Part shown: in pieces, positions 54,855-63,678 of the stretch
Layout: every line of letters starts with the position of its first letter
Numbering within the stretch: position 1 is the stretch's first letter
From: Micromonospora parva
GTDB taxonomy: Bacteria; Actinomycetota; Actinomycetes; Mycobacteriales; Micromonosporaceae
Assembly: GCF_000718515.1 (NCBI RefSeq)
Contig: NZ_JNZS01000007.1
Span: 403,664-467,663, forward strand
DNA length: 64,000 nt
Reading direction: 5' to 3'
Position numbers and translations under genes: made by a program
The notes under the pieces: model-generated
Seen by the model: only the letters and a program-made list of their open reading frames with translations
What the model was told of the DNA's origin: nothing
The model's database searches: none

Positions 54855-55067
54855 TCAGACCGTCTACGTGCGGCCCACGTGTTCGTGTCCGAGCCGCGGA
54901 TTCGCCACCGCTTCTTAGGCGCCGGTGTACGTGGCCTCACCTCCTCGCCGCGCCGGTGGGGCAGCCATAAGCGTTGCTAGTCGCTGCATGGGAGACTCAT
55001 CAACTACGCTGCAGTAGGGGTCGTTTACGCTCGAGGACATACTCCCTCAGCCAAGACCAAGTGAGAC
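54855..55067. other. intergenic region before array 3
   Basis: No gene or terminator-like hairpin recognised; runs into the array 3 leader. Confidence 0.3.
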
Positions 55068-55130
55068 GATCTTGCGGGCCTAGTGAATGAAAACGGCGGA
55101 GTTGATCTATAGCGCCGCAGGTCAGGAAGT
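55068..55130 (+). promoter_or_regulatory. CRISPR leader, array 3
   Basis: Related to leaders 1 and 2 but more diverged: gatcttgcgggcctagtga, atgaaaacggcggagttga, tctatagcgccgcaggtcag. The divergence is concentrated in the middle. Confidence 0.75.
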
Positions 55131-56761
55131 CTGCTCCCCGCGCACGCGGGGGTGATCCCGTCATTCCGGCCCCGGTGCACACCCGGGAAAGCTGCTCCCC
55201 GCGCACGCGGGGGTGATCCGCAGGCGGGGGAACGGGCATGACAGGTTGGGCTCTGCTCCCCGCGCACGCGGGGGTGATCCAGCCCGTCTCCGCGAAGCGC
55301 CTCGGGATGGACCCTGCTCCCCGCGCACGCGGGGGTGATCCGGGCGGAGCGCGCGTCCGGGTGGGCGGCCAGCACTGCTCCCCGCGCACGCGGGGGTGAT
55401 CCGGGCGGAGCGCGCGTCCGGGTGGGCGGCCAGCACTGCTCCCCGCGCACGCGGGGGTGATCCGGCCTGCGCTGCCCGGAATCCGCTCTGCATGGTCTGC
55501 TCCCCGCGCACGCGGGGGTGATCCGGCGCAGCACTGGGACTGGATCACCTACCTGCACTGCTCCCCGCGCACGCGGGGGTGATCCCCGCTGGCGCCCCGG
55601 CGAGTCCCGTCGAAGGGACTGCTCCCCGCGCACGCGGGGGTGATCCCGCCACCCAGTACGGGCCCTGCGGGGTGGACAGCTGCTCCCCGCGCACGCCTGC
55701 TCCCCGCGCACGCGGGGGTGATCCCTGGGCCCGCGCGTACAAGGAGTTCCTCGAGCACTGCTCCCCGCGCACGCGGGGGTGATCCCGGCGAATGACCCAG
55801 GCCGAAGCGCCCGTGCACCTGCTCCCCGCGCACGCGGGGGTGATCCCCGGCGTCAGCCCGGCCCGCGTATGTCCGATGCCTACTCCCCGCGCACGCGGGG
55901 GTGATCCGGTTCCCCTAAGGTTCGGTCCGCACAGCTGTTCCTGCTCCCCGCGCACGCGGGGGTGATCCTAGGGGAGTGACGAAACGGGGGTCACTTCGTC
56001 ACTGCTCCCCGCGCACGCGGGGGTGATCCCGGCGTCCACCGGGCCCTCCTCTCTTCTTGTGCCTGCTCCCGGCGCACGCGGGGGTGATCCGCAGGACTGG
56101 TGGAACAACTTCCACTCGGAGCGCTGCTCCCCGCGCACGCAGGGGTGATCCCTTGATGCCGTGCAGCTCGGCCGCCTTGTGGATCTGCTCCCCGCGCACG
56201 CGGGGGTGATCCGCTGGCCCGCAACATCGGGGACGCCCTGGAGGACTGCTCCCCGCGCACGCGGGGGTGATCCCCGGCCCGGTTGCGGGTTCGAGTCCCG
56301 CCTAGGCTGCTTCCCGCGCACGCGGGGACGATCCCAGCGCCGGCTGCTCGTAGCCCCGCAGGGAACCCTGCTCCCCGCGCACGCGGGGGTGATCCGGACC
56401 CCGTGGCGTGGGAGGTCCTGATGGCCGCCTGCTCCCCGCGCACGCGGGGGTGATCCGTTCACCAGCGCGTCGGGCCTGGTCGGGCCGCACTGCTCTCCCG
56501 GCGCACGCGGGGGTGATCCCCGGACCCCACCACCCGGCGTGAAGCCGATGTCATGCTCCCCGCGCACGCGGGGTGATCCCACGCCCTCGACGCGTTGCGC
56601 GAGTACCGACGCCTGCTCCCCGCGTACGCGGGGGTGGTCCCGCCTGGCCACGCCACCAGTCGAAGTGCTTGCCTGCTCCCCGCGCACGCGGGGATGATCC
56701 GCACGGCACGTTCGCCGACAAGGCGTATCAGCACTGCTCCCCACGCGTGTGGGGGTGATCC
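55131..56761 (+). CRISPR. type I-E CRISPR array 3, 27 repeats
   Basis: Same 28-mer repeat and 61-bp period as arrays 1 and 2. Spacers at 55342-55374 and 55403-55435 are identical and adjacent. At 55680 a 17-base partial repeat runs straight into a full repeat at 55697 with no spacer. The leader-distal third has many variant repeats (56490, 56552, 56612, 56734), and a decayed repeat lies near 56793. The spacer at 56274-56306 is a tRNA T-arm sequence. Confidence 0.97.
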
Positions 56762-56985
56762 CGCCACGGGGTTGACTTCGTGGTCTCGGGTACGGCTCCC
56801 TGCACATGCGGTCCGCCACCGTGTAGTTCGGAAATGTCGTCTACCGGCCGCCGTGGCTCCGAGATGCTCGCCTTCCACATGTCAGCGGGCCCTTCCCATT
56901 CGATCCTTCGTTCGCGTTGACACCGCTGATTGAGGGAGGTCGCTCGACGCATCCACTTGGCGCATGCCAACGCAGAAACACTGAG

Positions 56986-57129
56986 CATCCTGTCTGCCAT
57001 CGACCCGCCCATCGGGGAGCAGGCCACCGCCCGGCCCGCCACGGCCCTCGAACCTCGACGCCCCGTTCGTACGCTGGCGGGCCGGGCGGTGGTCTGCTCG
57101 GCTTGCCCGGGTCGATGGCAGACAGGATG
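56986..57129. repeat. 144-bp long imperfect palindrome (MITE-like)
   Basis: The left arm begins CATCCTGTCTGCCATCGACC and ends GCCCGGCCCGCCA. The right arm is its reverse complement, with a diverged block in the middle of the arm, over about 55 bases each side of a ~33-base loop. No clear target duplication was found. It sits in a gene-free stretch between array 3 and the lanthipeptide cluster. Confidence 0.6.
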
Positions 57130-57527
57130 TCGTCACCGCAGCCACCCACGGAGCCGGCGGCCGCGGACGACCTTCGGCCATCCTGGAGCCGGAGCGCCCC
57201 CGCCGGAGGCGCCGTAGCCGCGGCCCTCGCGGCGGCCGACCCATGGCACGAACGCCTCGTGGTCCTGATTAGGGCAACCTCTTTCATCGTGCTGCCGTGT
57301 GCCACGGACAGTGCCCCGGTGAAGGTGTGCGCGCTACTACCGGTGTGGGCATCGGTGACGCCTGACCTCCGTCGATAAGGCCAGGTCCAGCACTGCGCGT
57401 CACGGACTGGGTGAAGGATGCGCTCACTACGGTCTGGTTGGATGGTGACGCAGCCAGGCCGCAGGGGTTGTCGCCAAACGATCTAGAAGCGAGGCGAACA
57501 GAGTCTGCGGCTGCAGTCCCTCCTGCG
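57130..57527. other. intergenic stretch after lanthipeptide cluster
   Basis: No gene is supported. Open frames here lack ribosome sites and recognisable sequence. Confidence 0.35.
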
Positions 57528-58295
57528 TCAGGTGCGTACGTCGTCGAAGATCGCCTCTCTCGCGGCGCGGGCGAGGGTGGCTTGGGTGTTCGCGCGGATT
57601 CCGATTCGGTTCATGTGGAAGATGATGTGCATCGCGATGATGCCGCGGATTCCTTGGGTGAGCTTGCCCAACTCACGGAGGGTGCGCAGCGCCTTCCCGG
57701 CGTCTTCGAAGGCGCTCAGCCAAGCGCTGGTGACGCCGCCTATGCGAGGTGAGCCGAGTAAGAGGCGGCGTACGTCGGCGGTCAGATCAACTGCCGTCCG
57801 CAAGCCCTGGGTGCGTCCTGGGCTGGCCAATGCACCCCGCTGATCGGCGATCTTGGCCCATACGTCGCCTTGCTCGTATATGTCGAGGCCAGCGGCGCGC
57901 ATGAGCGCAGTACAGAGGATGAGTGCGTGTTCCCGCCGGTCGTCTGCGTTGTCGCTGAGGTAGTCCAGGAGGTGGCGGCTGTCGCGGTGGAACAGGGCGT
58001 GGGCGGCGTTCATGCTGGCGGAGCCACCGAAGGCGTGGATCTCTGGTTCGTAGATGTCGGTGGTCCAGGTGACGCTGTCGGTGAGCGGTAGGTGCGCCGG
58101 ATCGCTCATGGACGTGGCGGGAAGGTAGCGGATCCGCCACGGGCCTTTGCGAATGAACCACCACAAGGTGATGAGGCCTTCGGCCTCGGCAACCGGTAGC
58201 ACGCGGGTGAGGTGTTCGACGGCTTGCCTCTCCCGTTCTCTCGGGTCTGGGCTGAGGAAGGCGATGTTCACCTGCTTCCAGGAGGTCTGTTCCAC
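57528..58295 (-). CDS. stand-alone SpaB_C-type lanthipeptide protein
   Basis: The 255-residue protein matches the thiopeptide-type bacteriocin biosynthesis (SpaB_C) family: WKQVNIAFLSPDPRERERQA, TLWWFIRKGPWRIRYLP and TDIYEPEIHAFGGSASMNAAHALFH. In split dehydratases this domain eliminates glutamate from glutamylated Ser/Thr to form dehydroamino acids. Here the neighbouring LanB already carries its own elimination domain, so this extra copy may act on particular residues or in another peptide modification. It is the last gene of the cluster, 27 bases after lanC. Confidence 0.8.
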   Translation of the reverse strand: MEQTSWKQVNIAFLSPDPRERERQAVEHLTRVLPVAEAEGLITLWWFIRKGPWRIRYLPATSMSDPAHLPLTDSVTWTTDIYEPEIHAFGGSASMNAAHALFHRDSRHLLDYLSDNADDRREHALILCTALMRAAGLDIYEQGDVWAKIADQRGALASPGRTQGLRTAVDLTADVRRLLLGSPRIGGVTSAWLSAFEDAGKALRTLRELGKLTQGIRGIIAMHIIFHMNRIGIRANTQATLARAAREAIFDDVRT

Positions 58296-58322
58296 GAGTG
58301 CCGTCCGATTCGTGTAGGCGGG

Positions 58323-59399
58323 TTAGCAGAGGAGCAGGCAGGCATCCCATGAGGTCCTCGTGACCCCGGTCGCGGCCAAGGCGGCGCCGGACGCCCCGTC
58401 GAGGAAGCCCGCGGGTCCGTCGGCCGCGTTCGGTGCCTGCCGGTGGAGACGCTGCAGTGGCGCGAGGGGTATGGGTGTCACTGCGTCGGCGGCGACGCGA
58501 CGGGTGGTCGCGAGGAGCCCGGCGGTTCCGTGGCACAGGCTGCGCTCGGTGAGTTGACCGATCTGGGTCGGGTCGTTCAGGCAGGCGATGAGTGCGCCCT
58601 CAGCGAGGTGTTGACGTGTGGTGTCGCCGAGGGCGAGCGCGGTGAGTTGCTGGGCGCGGGCGATGCCGGGGGTGCCGTAGCACCAGGATGGTCGGAGTGG
58701 TCTGCGCTGGCTCGGGTCGCCGCGGCGGAGGTCGTCGAGCGTGAGGGTTTGCGGCCACCACGGTCCGGCGTTGGTGTGGCGTTGCCAGGTGTCGAGCCAG
58801 TGGCAGATGCGGCCGATTGCCTGGGTGTGTCCGTCGACGGTGGTGCCGTCGCGGAGGGTGAGAGCCAGGAGTGCGAGTGGGCCGGTGATGCCATGGGCGA
58901 TGCCGTGGTTGCTGTGGCCTCCGGCCGGTGCCGCTTCGCCGTGGTTGGGGCCGTGTGGGCACCACCACCCGGGGAGCGCGCCGATGGGTTCGGTAAGTCG
59001 TACAAGGTAGGTCAGTACCTCGCGCAGGAGGTCGAGGTGCCCGATGCGACGCAGGGCGACACCGAGGCCGGTCAGGCCGCGGATGAGGTCGAATTCGGCG
59101 TACGGCGGTTGTTGACGTTGGTCGATGCGGCGGTGGGCGGCGTGCAGTCGTCGGCGGGTCACCGCGGCGGTCCCGGCGGCCGCGACGGCTTGGGCGCGGG
59201 CGAGCGCGGGCCGGTGGGAAGCGGCGAGGACAAAGGCGAGCGCGGGTACGCCGTAGTAGAGGCTGGCGTTGTCGGTGGCGCTGACACCGCCAGCGCAGGC
59301 CGCCTCGAGCGCGGCGTATGCCGCCTCCCACCTGCCGGTCTCGAGGTGCCACAGAGCGATGCCAACTGCCCCGTCGGCGAGTGACTGTCCGGACGTCAT
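58323..59399 (-). CDS. lanC: lanthionine cyclase LanC
   Basis: The 358-residue alpha-alpha barrel protein carries the zinc ligands Cys240 in PSWCYGTPG and Cys289-His290 in SLCHGTAG, plus the catalytic-type His in GIAHGITG (~169). It adds Cys thiols to dehydrated Ser/Thr to close lanthionine rings. Its start overlaps the lanB stop by four bases. Length is slightly short of nisin-type LanC but complete in motifs. Confidence 0.88.
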   Translation of the reverse strand: MTSGQSLADGAVGIALWHLETGRWEAAYAALEAACAGGVSATDNASLYYGVPALAFVLAASHRPALARAQAVAAAGTAAVTRRRLHAAHRRIDQRQQPPYAEFDLIRGLTGLGVALRRIGHLDLLREVLTYLVRLTEPIGALPGWWCPHGPNHGEAAPAGGHSNHGIAHGITGPLALLALTLRDGTTVDGHTQAIGRICHWLDTWQRHTNAGPWWPQTLTLDDLRRGDPSQRRPLRPSWCYGTPGIARAQQLTALALGDTTRQHLAEGALIACLNDPTQIGQLTERSLCHGTAGLLATTRRVAADAVTPIPLAPLQRLHRQAPNAADGPAGFLDGASGAALAATGVTRTSWDACLLLC

Positions 59400-62170
59400 G
59401 ATCGGCCGCGGATGAGGGTGGTGTGGGTGACGGCGCGGGCGAGGCGGAGACAGTGCCTCTCGGAGGTAAGGTCGACGCCGATCATACGGGCGTGGTGCAG
59501 GTGAAGCAGGTCGGCCAGCACCTGGTCCGGGTCGAGGCCGTCTCGGTCGACGAGTGCCCGGTATGCGGCCAGCGCCATGGTGAGCGCCTTCGTCAGGTCA
59601 TCGTCTCCGTGGAGTTGGCGGGCGTGGTGGAGCTGGTTGGGGTCTAGGCGTGGGCCGCTGCGGTGCGGGACGTGTTGGGCAATCCAGCGTGGGCCGTCGC
59701 CGGTGAAGCCGTGGGCAATGGTGATCATGTGGGCGGCGGTGCTGGCCGGCCGGTCGCCGGTCAGGTTCGCGAGGACGGCGCGGGAGTCGGCGGCGAACAC
59801 GGCTTCGGCTGCGGCGAGGGTGGGTCCGGTGCCGTGGCGGGTTTCGGGCCGGTAGGTGGCCAGGCCGTAGTCGGCCAGCAAGCCTTGTCCGTCCAGCCGC
59901 TCGGCCCAGACGGCAACGCCGCGGGTAACGGTGGCGAACTGGTCGGCGTCGCTCAGGGGGATGCGTAGCCGCAGGTGCGGTTCCGGGTCGGGGTAGCGCA
60001 GGAACCACCAGCCGGCCGGTAGCGGGTTGGGATGGTTCGACAGGTCGGCGAGGATGTGCTCGATTCGGCCGGTAACGCGTACGTCCAGCCATGGTGATTG
60101 ACCCGGGCGGTGCTGCACGGTGCTGGTAGGCCGCGCTGGTCGCGGAGGTGGGTCGTGCAGTGGCGGGGTGCGGGTGAGTGTGAGCAGGAGTTCGGCGGGC
60201 CGCCCGTTGATCCAGCCAGCCGGTCCGGGGGCCTCGGTGAGTGTCGCGGTTTTGTGCCGGTCGAGGTGGCGGCGGAGCAGCGCGACGTGCGCAGGATCGT
60301 CCAGGTCGAGGCGTAGCCGTGCGTCGTCGTTGCCAATGAGTACGTCTGCGGGTAGCCGTTGCTGTTCTCGGTGCCGTTGCCAGGCGGATCGCCACTGCTG
60401 CCACGGCTCAACCCGCCCGGGTAGTGCTGCCGCGGTAACGACCCAGCGGGCCGGATGCAGGATCGACCGGCCCTTCCGCACGCGTGGCAGGAACGGCAGG
60501 TTCCAGCACCTGCCCCAGTCGAACGGAACACACGGGGCCGTCCATGCGATGGGGATCTCCGTCAGGAACCGGATGATCGGCTGTTGGAGGGCCGGTAGTA
60601 GTAGGGAGTTAAACAGCATTGGTTCAACGGGCCGTCCGGTGGTGCGGGACACCAGCCACAGCCGGTGACCGTCACCCGTGACGCACAGGTCCGCGAGAGT
60701 CCACCTCGGATCGGGGTGAAAGTCGCCGACAGGCAGCACAGGCAGCAGCTCGGGGGCGCGGGCGAGTGCGGCGAGCCGGCTGCCCAGTGGAGGACCGGAG
60801 ATCTGTACCGCATCCGCGCCGGGCAGCGCTGTCGGCAGGTAGGCGTAGACATCGGCGAACAGCGCGAGTTCGGCCGGGTTGAGCAGGTGCAGAAACCGGG
60901 CCGCCGCGGTGCCGGCATGGCGGGCACCGCTCACGACCGTCAGCAGGAAGTCGCCTCGGTCGAGGTCCCGAAGCGCCTCCGCGGCGAGGGCGAACTGGAG
61001 TTCGGTATGTGGGACCGGAGGCCGATCGTCGTCGCCGCGCAATCGGTCGACAAGTCCGGCGTCGAGCACCACTTCGGCGCAACCCTGCAGTGCCGCCTGC
61101 TGGGCGAGCTCCGCGAGGAGGATGTCGCGGGCGGTCAGGGTCGCCGGGTCGAGGCGCAGCGACCCCCGGTAGCCGGCGGGAAAGCCCAGGACACGCAGAA
61201 CGTCGTGCAGCGGTACGGCTGCGCCCGGGCCCCACCGCTCGATGAACGCGGAGTGATAAGCGGCCCAGCCCGGTAGGCGCGGCGCCACATTGACGAGTAC
61301 CGTGGCGGCCTCGCACGCCTCGCGGATCACGGCCGGCGGCAGCGTCACGGAGCAGTCGATGCGCAGGTCGACCTGGACGCGGTCGCCGGGGTCGGGCAGG
61401 TCGATGTGTTGGCTGAGGTGAGTGACGGGGTCGGTCGTCGTCACCGGTGGCCGGATCTCGGATACCAGGACACCGGCGGTGACGAGCGCGGCCAGCAGTC
61501 GCTCGGCGCCGGCAGTTCCGTCGGGCAGCTCCGGGGCCGTCCGGTCGACCATCTGAACGGTCAGGTCGGCGAACGGGATCGGTGTGCGGGCGAGTTGCGT
61601 CGCCCGTCGTATCGGACCGGTGAGGTCGACTTCGACGTCGTAGATCCGGTCATCGTCGACGTGGCCGCAGGGCACCACCCACGCCCCGCCGCGTCGATAT
61701 CCAATCGGGTTCGTGACGACCTTCAGCGAGCGGAGCACGTGCAGATCCCGTTCGGCCTGGGCTGTGTGCTCGGCGATGAACTGGCCATCGGGGTTCTTGA
61801 CCTCGCAGTGCGCCTCACCCCAGCGCACCTGGGCGCGGGAACCGAACTGCACGGGAGCGACTCCCGCGAACCGGCCGAACGGGGTCGCCCGCGTCGTCCA
61901 CCTCAACAGGTATCGAACTGTCGCCTCGACCGTCCGGCGCAGCCGCGCCCCGGTCACGACTTCGCCGCTGAGCACACGGGCGATCTGCTCGGCGAGCTGC
62001 GGTGCCGCGTGGGTGACAGCCGCAACAAACGCTGGTAGTGCCCATACCTGTTGCAACCACTCCTGCCATTGATCCGGCTGCTCCGCGGCCAGGTCGGGCC
62101 ACCTCGGCACCGTCAGATCTGAGGGGTAGGAAGCTGCCCTGATCAGGGCTGCACCAGTCGCCTGAAACAC
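59396..62170 (-). CDS. lanB: class I lanthipeptide dehydratase LanB
   Basis: The 924-residue protein has the Lant_dehydr_N glutamylation domain (~35-640; LLRWTTRATPFGRFAGVAPV, where tRNA-Glu-dependent glutamylation occurs, and HARDIL-like and VSGARHAG segments) and a C-terminal SpaB_C elimination domain (~690-915; GWWFLRYPDPEPHLRLRI, YGLATYRPETRHG). It dehydrates Ser/Thr of the precursor. GTG 62170 has an AAGGAG ribosome site. A strong hairpin separates it from the precursor gene, so its level is probably lower than that of the peptide. Confidence 0.88.
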   Translation of the reverse strand: MFQATGAALIRAASYPSDLTVPRWPDLAAEQPDQWQEWLQQVWALPAFVAAVTHAAPQLAEQIARVLSGEVVTGARLRRTVEATVRYLLRWTTRATPFGRFAGVAPVQFGSRAQVRWGEAHCEVKNPDGQFIAEHTAQAERDLHVLRSLKVVTNPIGYRRGGAWVVPCGHVDDDRIYDVEVDLTGPIRRATQLARTPIPFADLTVQMVDRTAPELPDGTAGAERLLAALVTAGVLVSEIRPPVTTTDPVTHLSQHIDLPDPGDRVQVDLRIDCSVTLPPAVIREACEAATVLVNVAPRLPGWAAYHSAFIERWGPGAAVPLHDVLRVLGFPAGYRGSLRLDPATLTARDILLAELAQQAALQGCAEVVLDAGLVDRLRGDDDRPPVPHTELQFALAAEALRDLDRGDFLLTVVSGARHAGTAAARFLHLLNPAELALFADVYAYLPTALPGADAVQISGPPLGSRLAALARAPELLPVLPVGDFHPDPRWTLADLCVTGDGHRLWLVSRTTGRPVEPMLFNSLLLPALQQPIIRFLTEIPIAWTAPCVPFDWGRCWNLPFLPRVRKGRSILHPARWVVTAAALPGRVEPWQQWRSAWQRHREQQRLPADVLIGNDDARLRLDLDDPAHVALLRRHLDRHKTATLTEAPGPAGWINGRPAELLLTLTRTPPLHDPPPRPARPTSTVQHRPGQSPWLDVRVTGRIEHILADLSNHPNPLPAGWWFLRYPDPEPHLRLRIPLSDADQFATVTRGVAVWAERLDGQGLLADYGLATYRPETRHGTGPTLAAAEAVFAADSRAVLANLTGDRPASTAAHMITIAHGFTGDGPRWIAQHVPHRSGPRLDPNQLHHARQLHGDDDLTKALTMALAAYRALVDRDGLDPDQVLADLLHLHHARMIGVDLTSERHCLRLARAVTHTTLIRGRS

Positions 62171-62211
62171 CTCGCGCTCCTTGAAACCGGCGGGGCAAGG
62201 GAAGGATCGAG

Positions 62212-62246
62212 GGCGGGGCCCGGCCCGTTCAGGGCCGGGCCCCGCC
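62212..62246 (-). terminator. attenuator hairpin between precursor and lanB
   Basis: A perfect 15-bp stem (GGCGGGGCCCGGCCC with its complement) and 5-base loop GTTCA lie 15 bases after the precursor stop and about 40 bases before the lanB start. No T-run follows. It should protect the precursor mRNA and limit read-through into lanB. Confidence 0.75.
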
Positions 62247-62260
62247 AGGTGCCGTGACTG

Positions 62261-62425
62261 CTACTTGCCGCCGCCGGAGCAGGCGTTCGAGCCGGTGTTG
62301 CCCGAGCCGCAGCCGTCGTCGGTGGCGGTGGCGTACGCGCTCAACGCCGGGCCGGCATCGACCAGCCGGAGATTGAGCTCGCCCTCCACGTAGTCCGGGC
62401 TCACCTCGTACTCGTCGACCTCCAT
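62261..62425 (-). CDS. lanA: lanthipeptide precursor peptide, FxLD-like
   Basis: A 54-residue peptide translated from the minus strand. The acidic leader opens MEVDEYEVSPDY and includes GELNLRLVDAG, an FxLD-like box. The core PALSAYATATDDGCGSG, then NTGSNACSGGGK, has Cys39 and Cys49 and seven Ser/Thr, enough for two (methyl)lanthionine rings. The Asp-Asp-Gly next to Cys39 is a natural site for isoaspartate-forming methylation by the upstream methyltransferase. The ATG overlaps the methyltransferase stop (TGATG) and GGGAGTCC lies just upstream. Confidence 0.85.
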   Translation of the reverse strand: MEVDEYEVSPDYVEGELNLRLVDAGPALSAYATATDDGCGSGNTGSNACSGGGK

Positions 62426-63678
62426 CAGGACTCCCTTCCCTCAGTGGTGAAGGCCAGGACGAGACGGCTGTGCCGCTTGTCCACGGCCGTCCCGGCAGGC
62501 AAGTCGCCGTCGGGGGTCTGTGCAGGCAGGACGTGCAACACCGGCGCGGGACAGCCGGCGTTCACCCAGGCCCGCATGTGCTCGACCATTCGTTGGGCCG
62601 CCTCAGCCGCCGCGGAGGTCGCCGGGCCGTGGGCGTACGCGCCCAGATCGAACGCATCGCCGGTCCACCGCAGCTCCGACCGGTAGGCGAGCGTGCCCTC
62701 GTGCAGTACGGCCGGGGTCCCGAACCGCCAGGACGGCGCGACGACACCGGATGAGATGGCCGCATCTTGAGCGGTCAGCACCACGAACTGCTGTCCCACG
62801 TCGGCGGTGCGGCTAGCGAGCCACAGATCCAGGTCCGCAAGCACGGTGGGCGGCGGCAGGCTCAGCCCGGCCCAAGCCTCCTGCCGTGGCGTCTCGAGCA
62901 GACCGTCGAGGCCCGGAGAGTCGAGCCGCTGGCCCTCATCGAGGCGCAAGTGGACCCCGTCGGCCACATCGACGTACTGCACGTCGTACGCGCCGTCGCC
63001 CTGTACTGGCACGAACCCGCACTGTCGCTCGCTCACGCTGACCAGGCCGCCACCGGCACGGCGCAGCGCCCACGATCGAGTCATCCCGAACGTACGCAGT
63101 GGCACGACCAGGACACCGTCGTCGGTGAGCTGCTCGCGCCACGCCGGCGGGATGTCCCACGCTCCAGCGGTGACGATGATCAGGTCGTACCGGCGGCCGG
63201 AGTCCACAGGGTGCTCGGCGTCCGCGCACACGACCTTGACGTCGTCGTAGCCCGCTGCCTTGAGGCACTCGACTGCCCGATCTGTCACGTCCGGGTCGAT
63301 GTCTACGGTGGTCACGGAACCGACCGCGCCGACGAGCTCCCGCAGCAGCGAGGCGTTGTAACCGCCGCTGCCGACCTCCAGCACGTGACGGCCCTTCAGA
63401 CCGCCCAGCGCATCGGCGGCCTGACCGAGCATCTCCGCGATGAGGAACGGCGCCGAGACCGAGCTGATGTTCTCCTCACCGCGCCGCTTCGTGATGATCG
63501 CCCTGTTCTCGTACGCCTCCTCCGGGGGAAGACCCGGCGTGAACAGCTCACGAGGTACCGTCCGCATCGCCACCTCCACCTCCGGCCGCAACGTCAGGCC
63601 CTTGTCGGCATGATCAGCAACCAATTGATCGACCATCGCTCGCCGCAGACTCTCGCTGTTGATCATCTCGACGCTCAT
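62425..63678 (-). CDS. FxLD-system protein O-methyltransferase (PIMT-like)
   Basis: The 417-residue protein has a PCMT/PIMT-type AdoMet domain (~1-215): PRELFTPGLPPEEAYENRAI, ISSVSAPFLIAEMLGQ, motif I VLEVGSGGYNASLL and DLIIVTAGAWDIPPAW. A ~200-residue lanthipeptide-specific C-terminal part follows. PIMT homologues in class I lanthipeptide clusters methylate a precursor Asp, which then forms an isoaspartate or succinimide. ATG 63678 has GGAGGTGACG just upstream. It is the first gene of the cluster. Confidence 0.85.
   Translation of the reverse strand: MSVEMINSESLRRAMVDQLVADHADKGLTLRPEVEVAMRTVPRELFTPGLPPEEAYENRAIITKRRGEENISSVSAPFLIAEMLGQAADALGGLKGRHVLEVGSGGYNASLLRELVGAVGSVTTVDIDPDVTDRAVECLKAAGYDDVKVVCADAEHPVDSGRRYDLIIVTAGAWDIPPAWREQLTDDGVLVVPLRTFGMTRSWALRRAGGGLVSVSERQCGFVPVQGDGAYDVQYVDVADGVHLRLDEGQRLDSPGLDGLLETPRQEAWAGLSLPPPTVLADLDLWLASRTADVGQQFVVLTAQDAAISSGVVAPSWRFGTPAVLHEGTLAYRSELRWTGDAFDLGAYAHGPATSAAAEAAQRMVEHMRAWVNAGCPAPVLHVLPAQTPDGDLPAGTAVDKRHSRLVLAFTTEGRES

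Noticed and set aside
55549..56819. Open frames of up to 283 codons across array 3
   Set aside because: They decode the repeats and spacers and have no other support.
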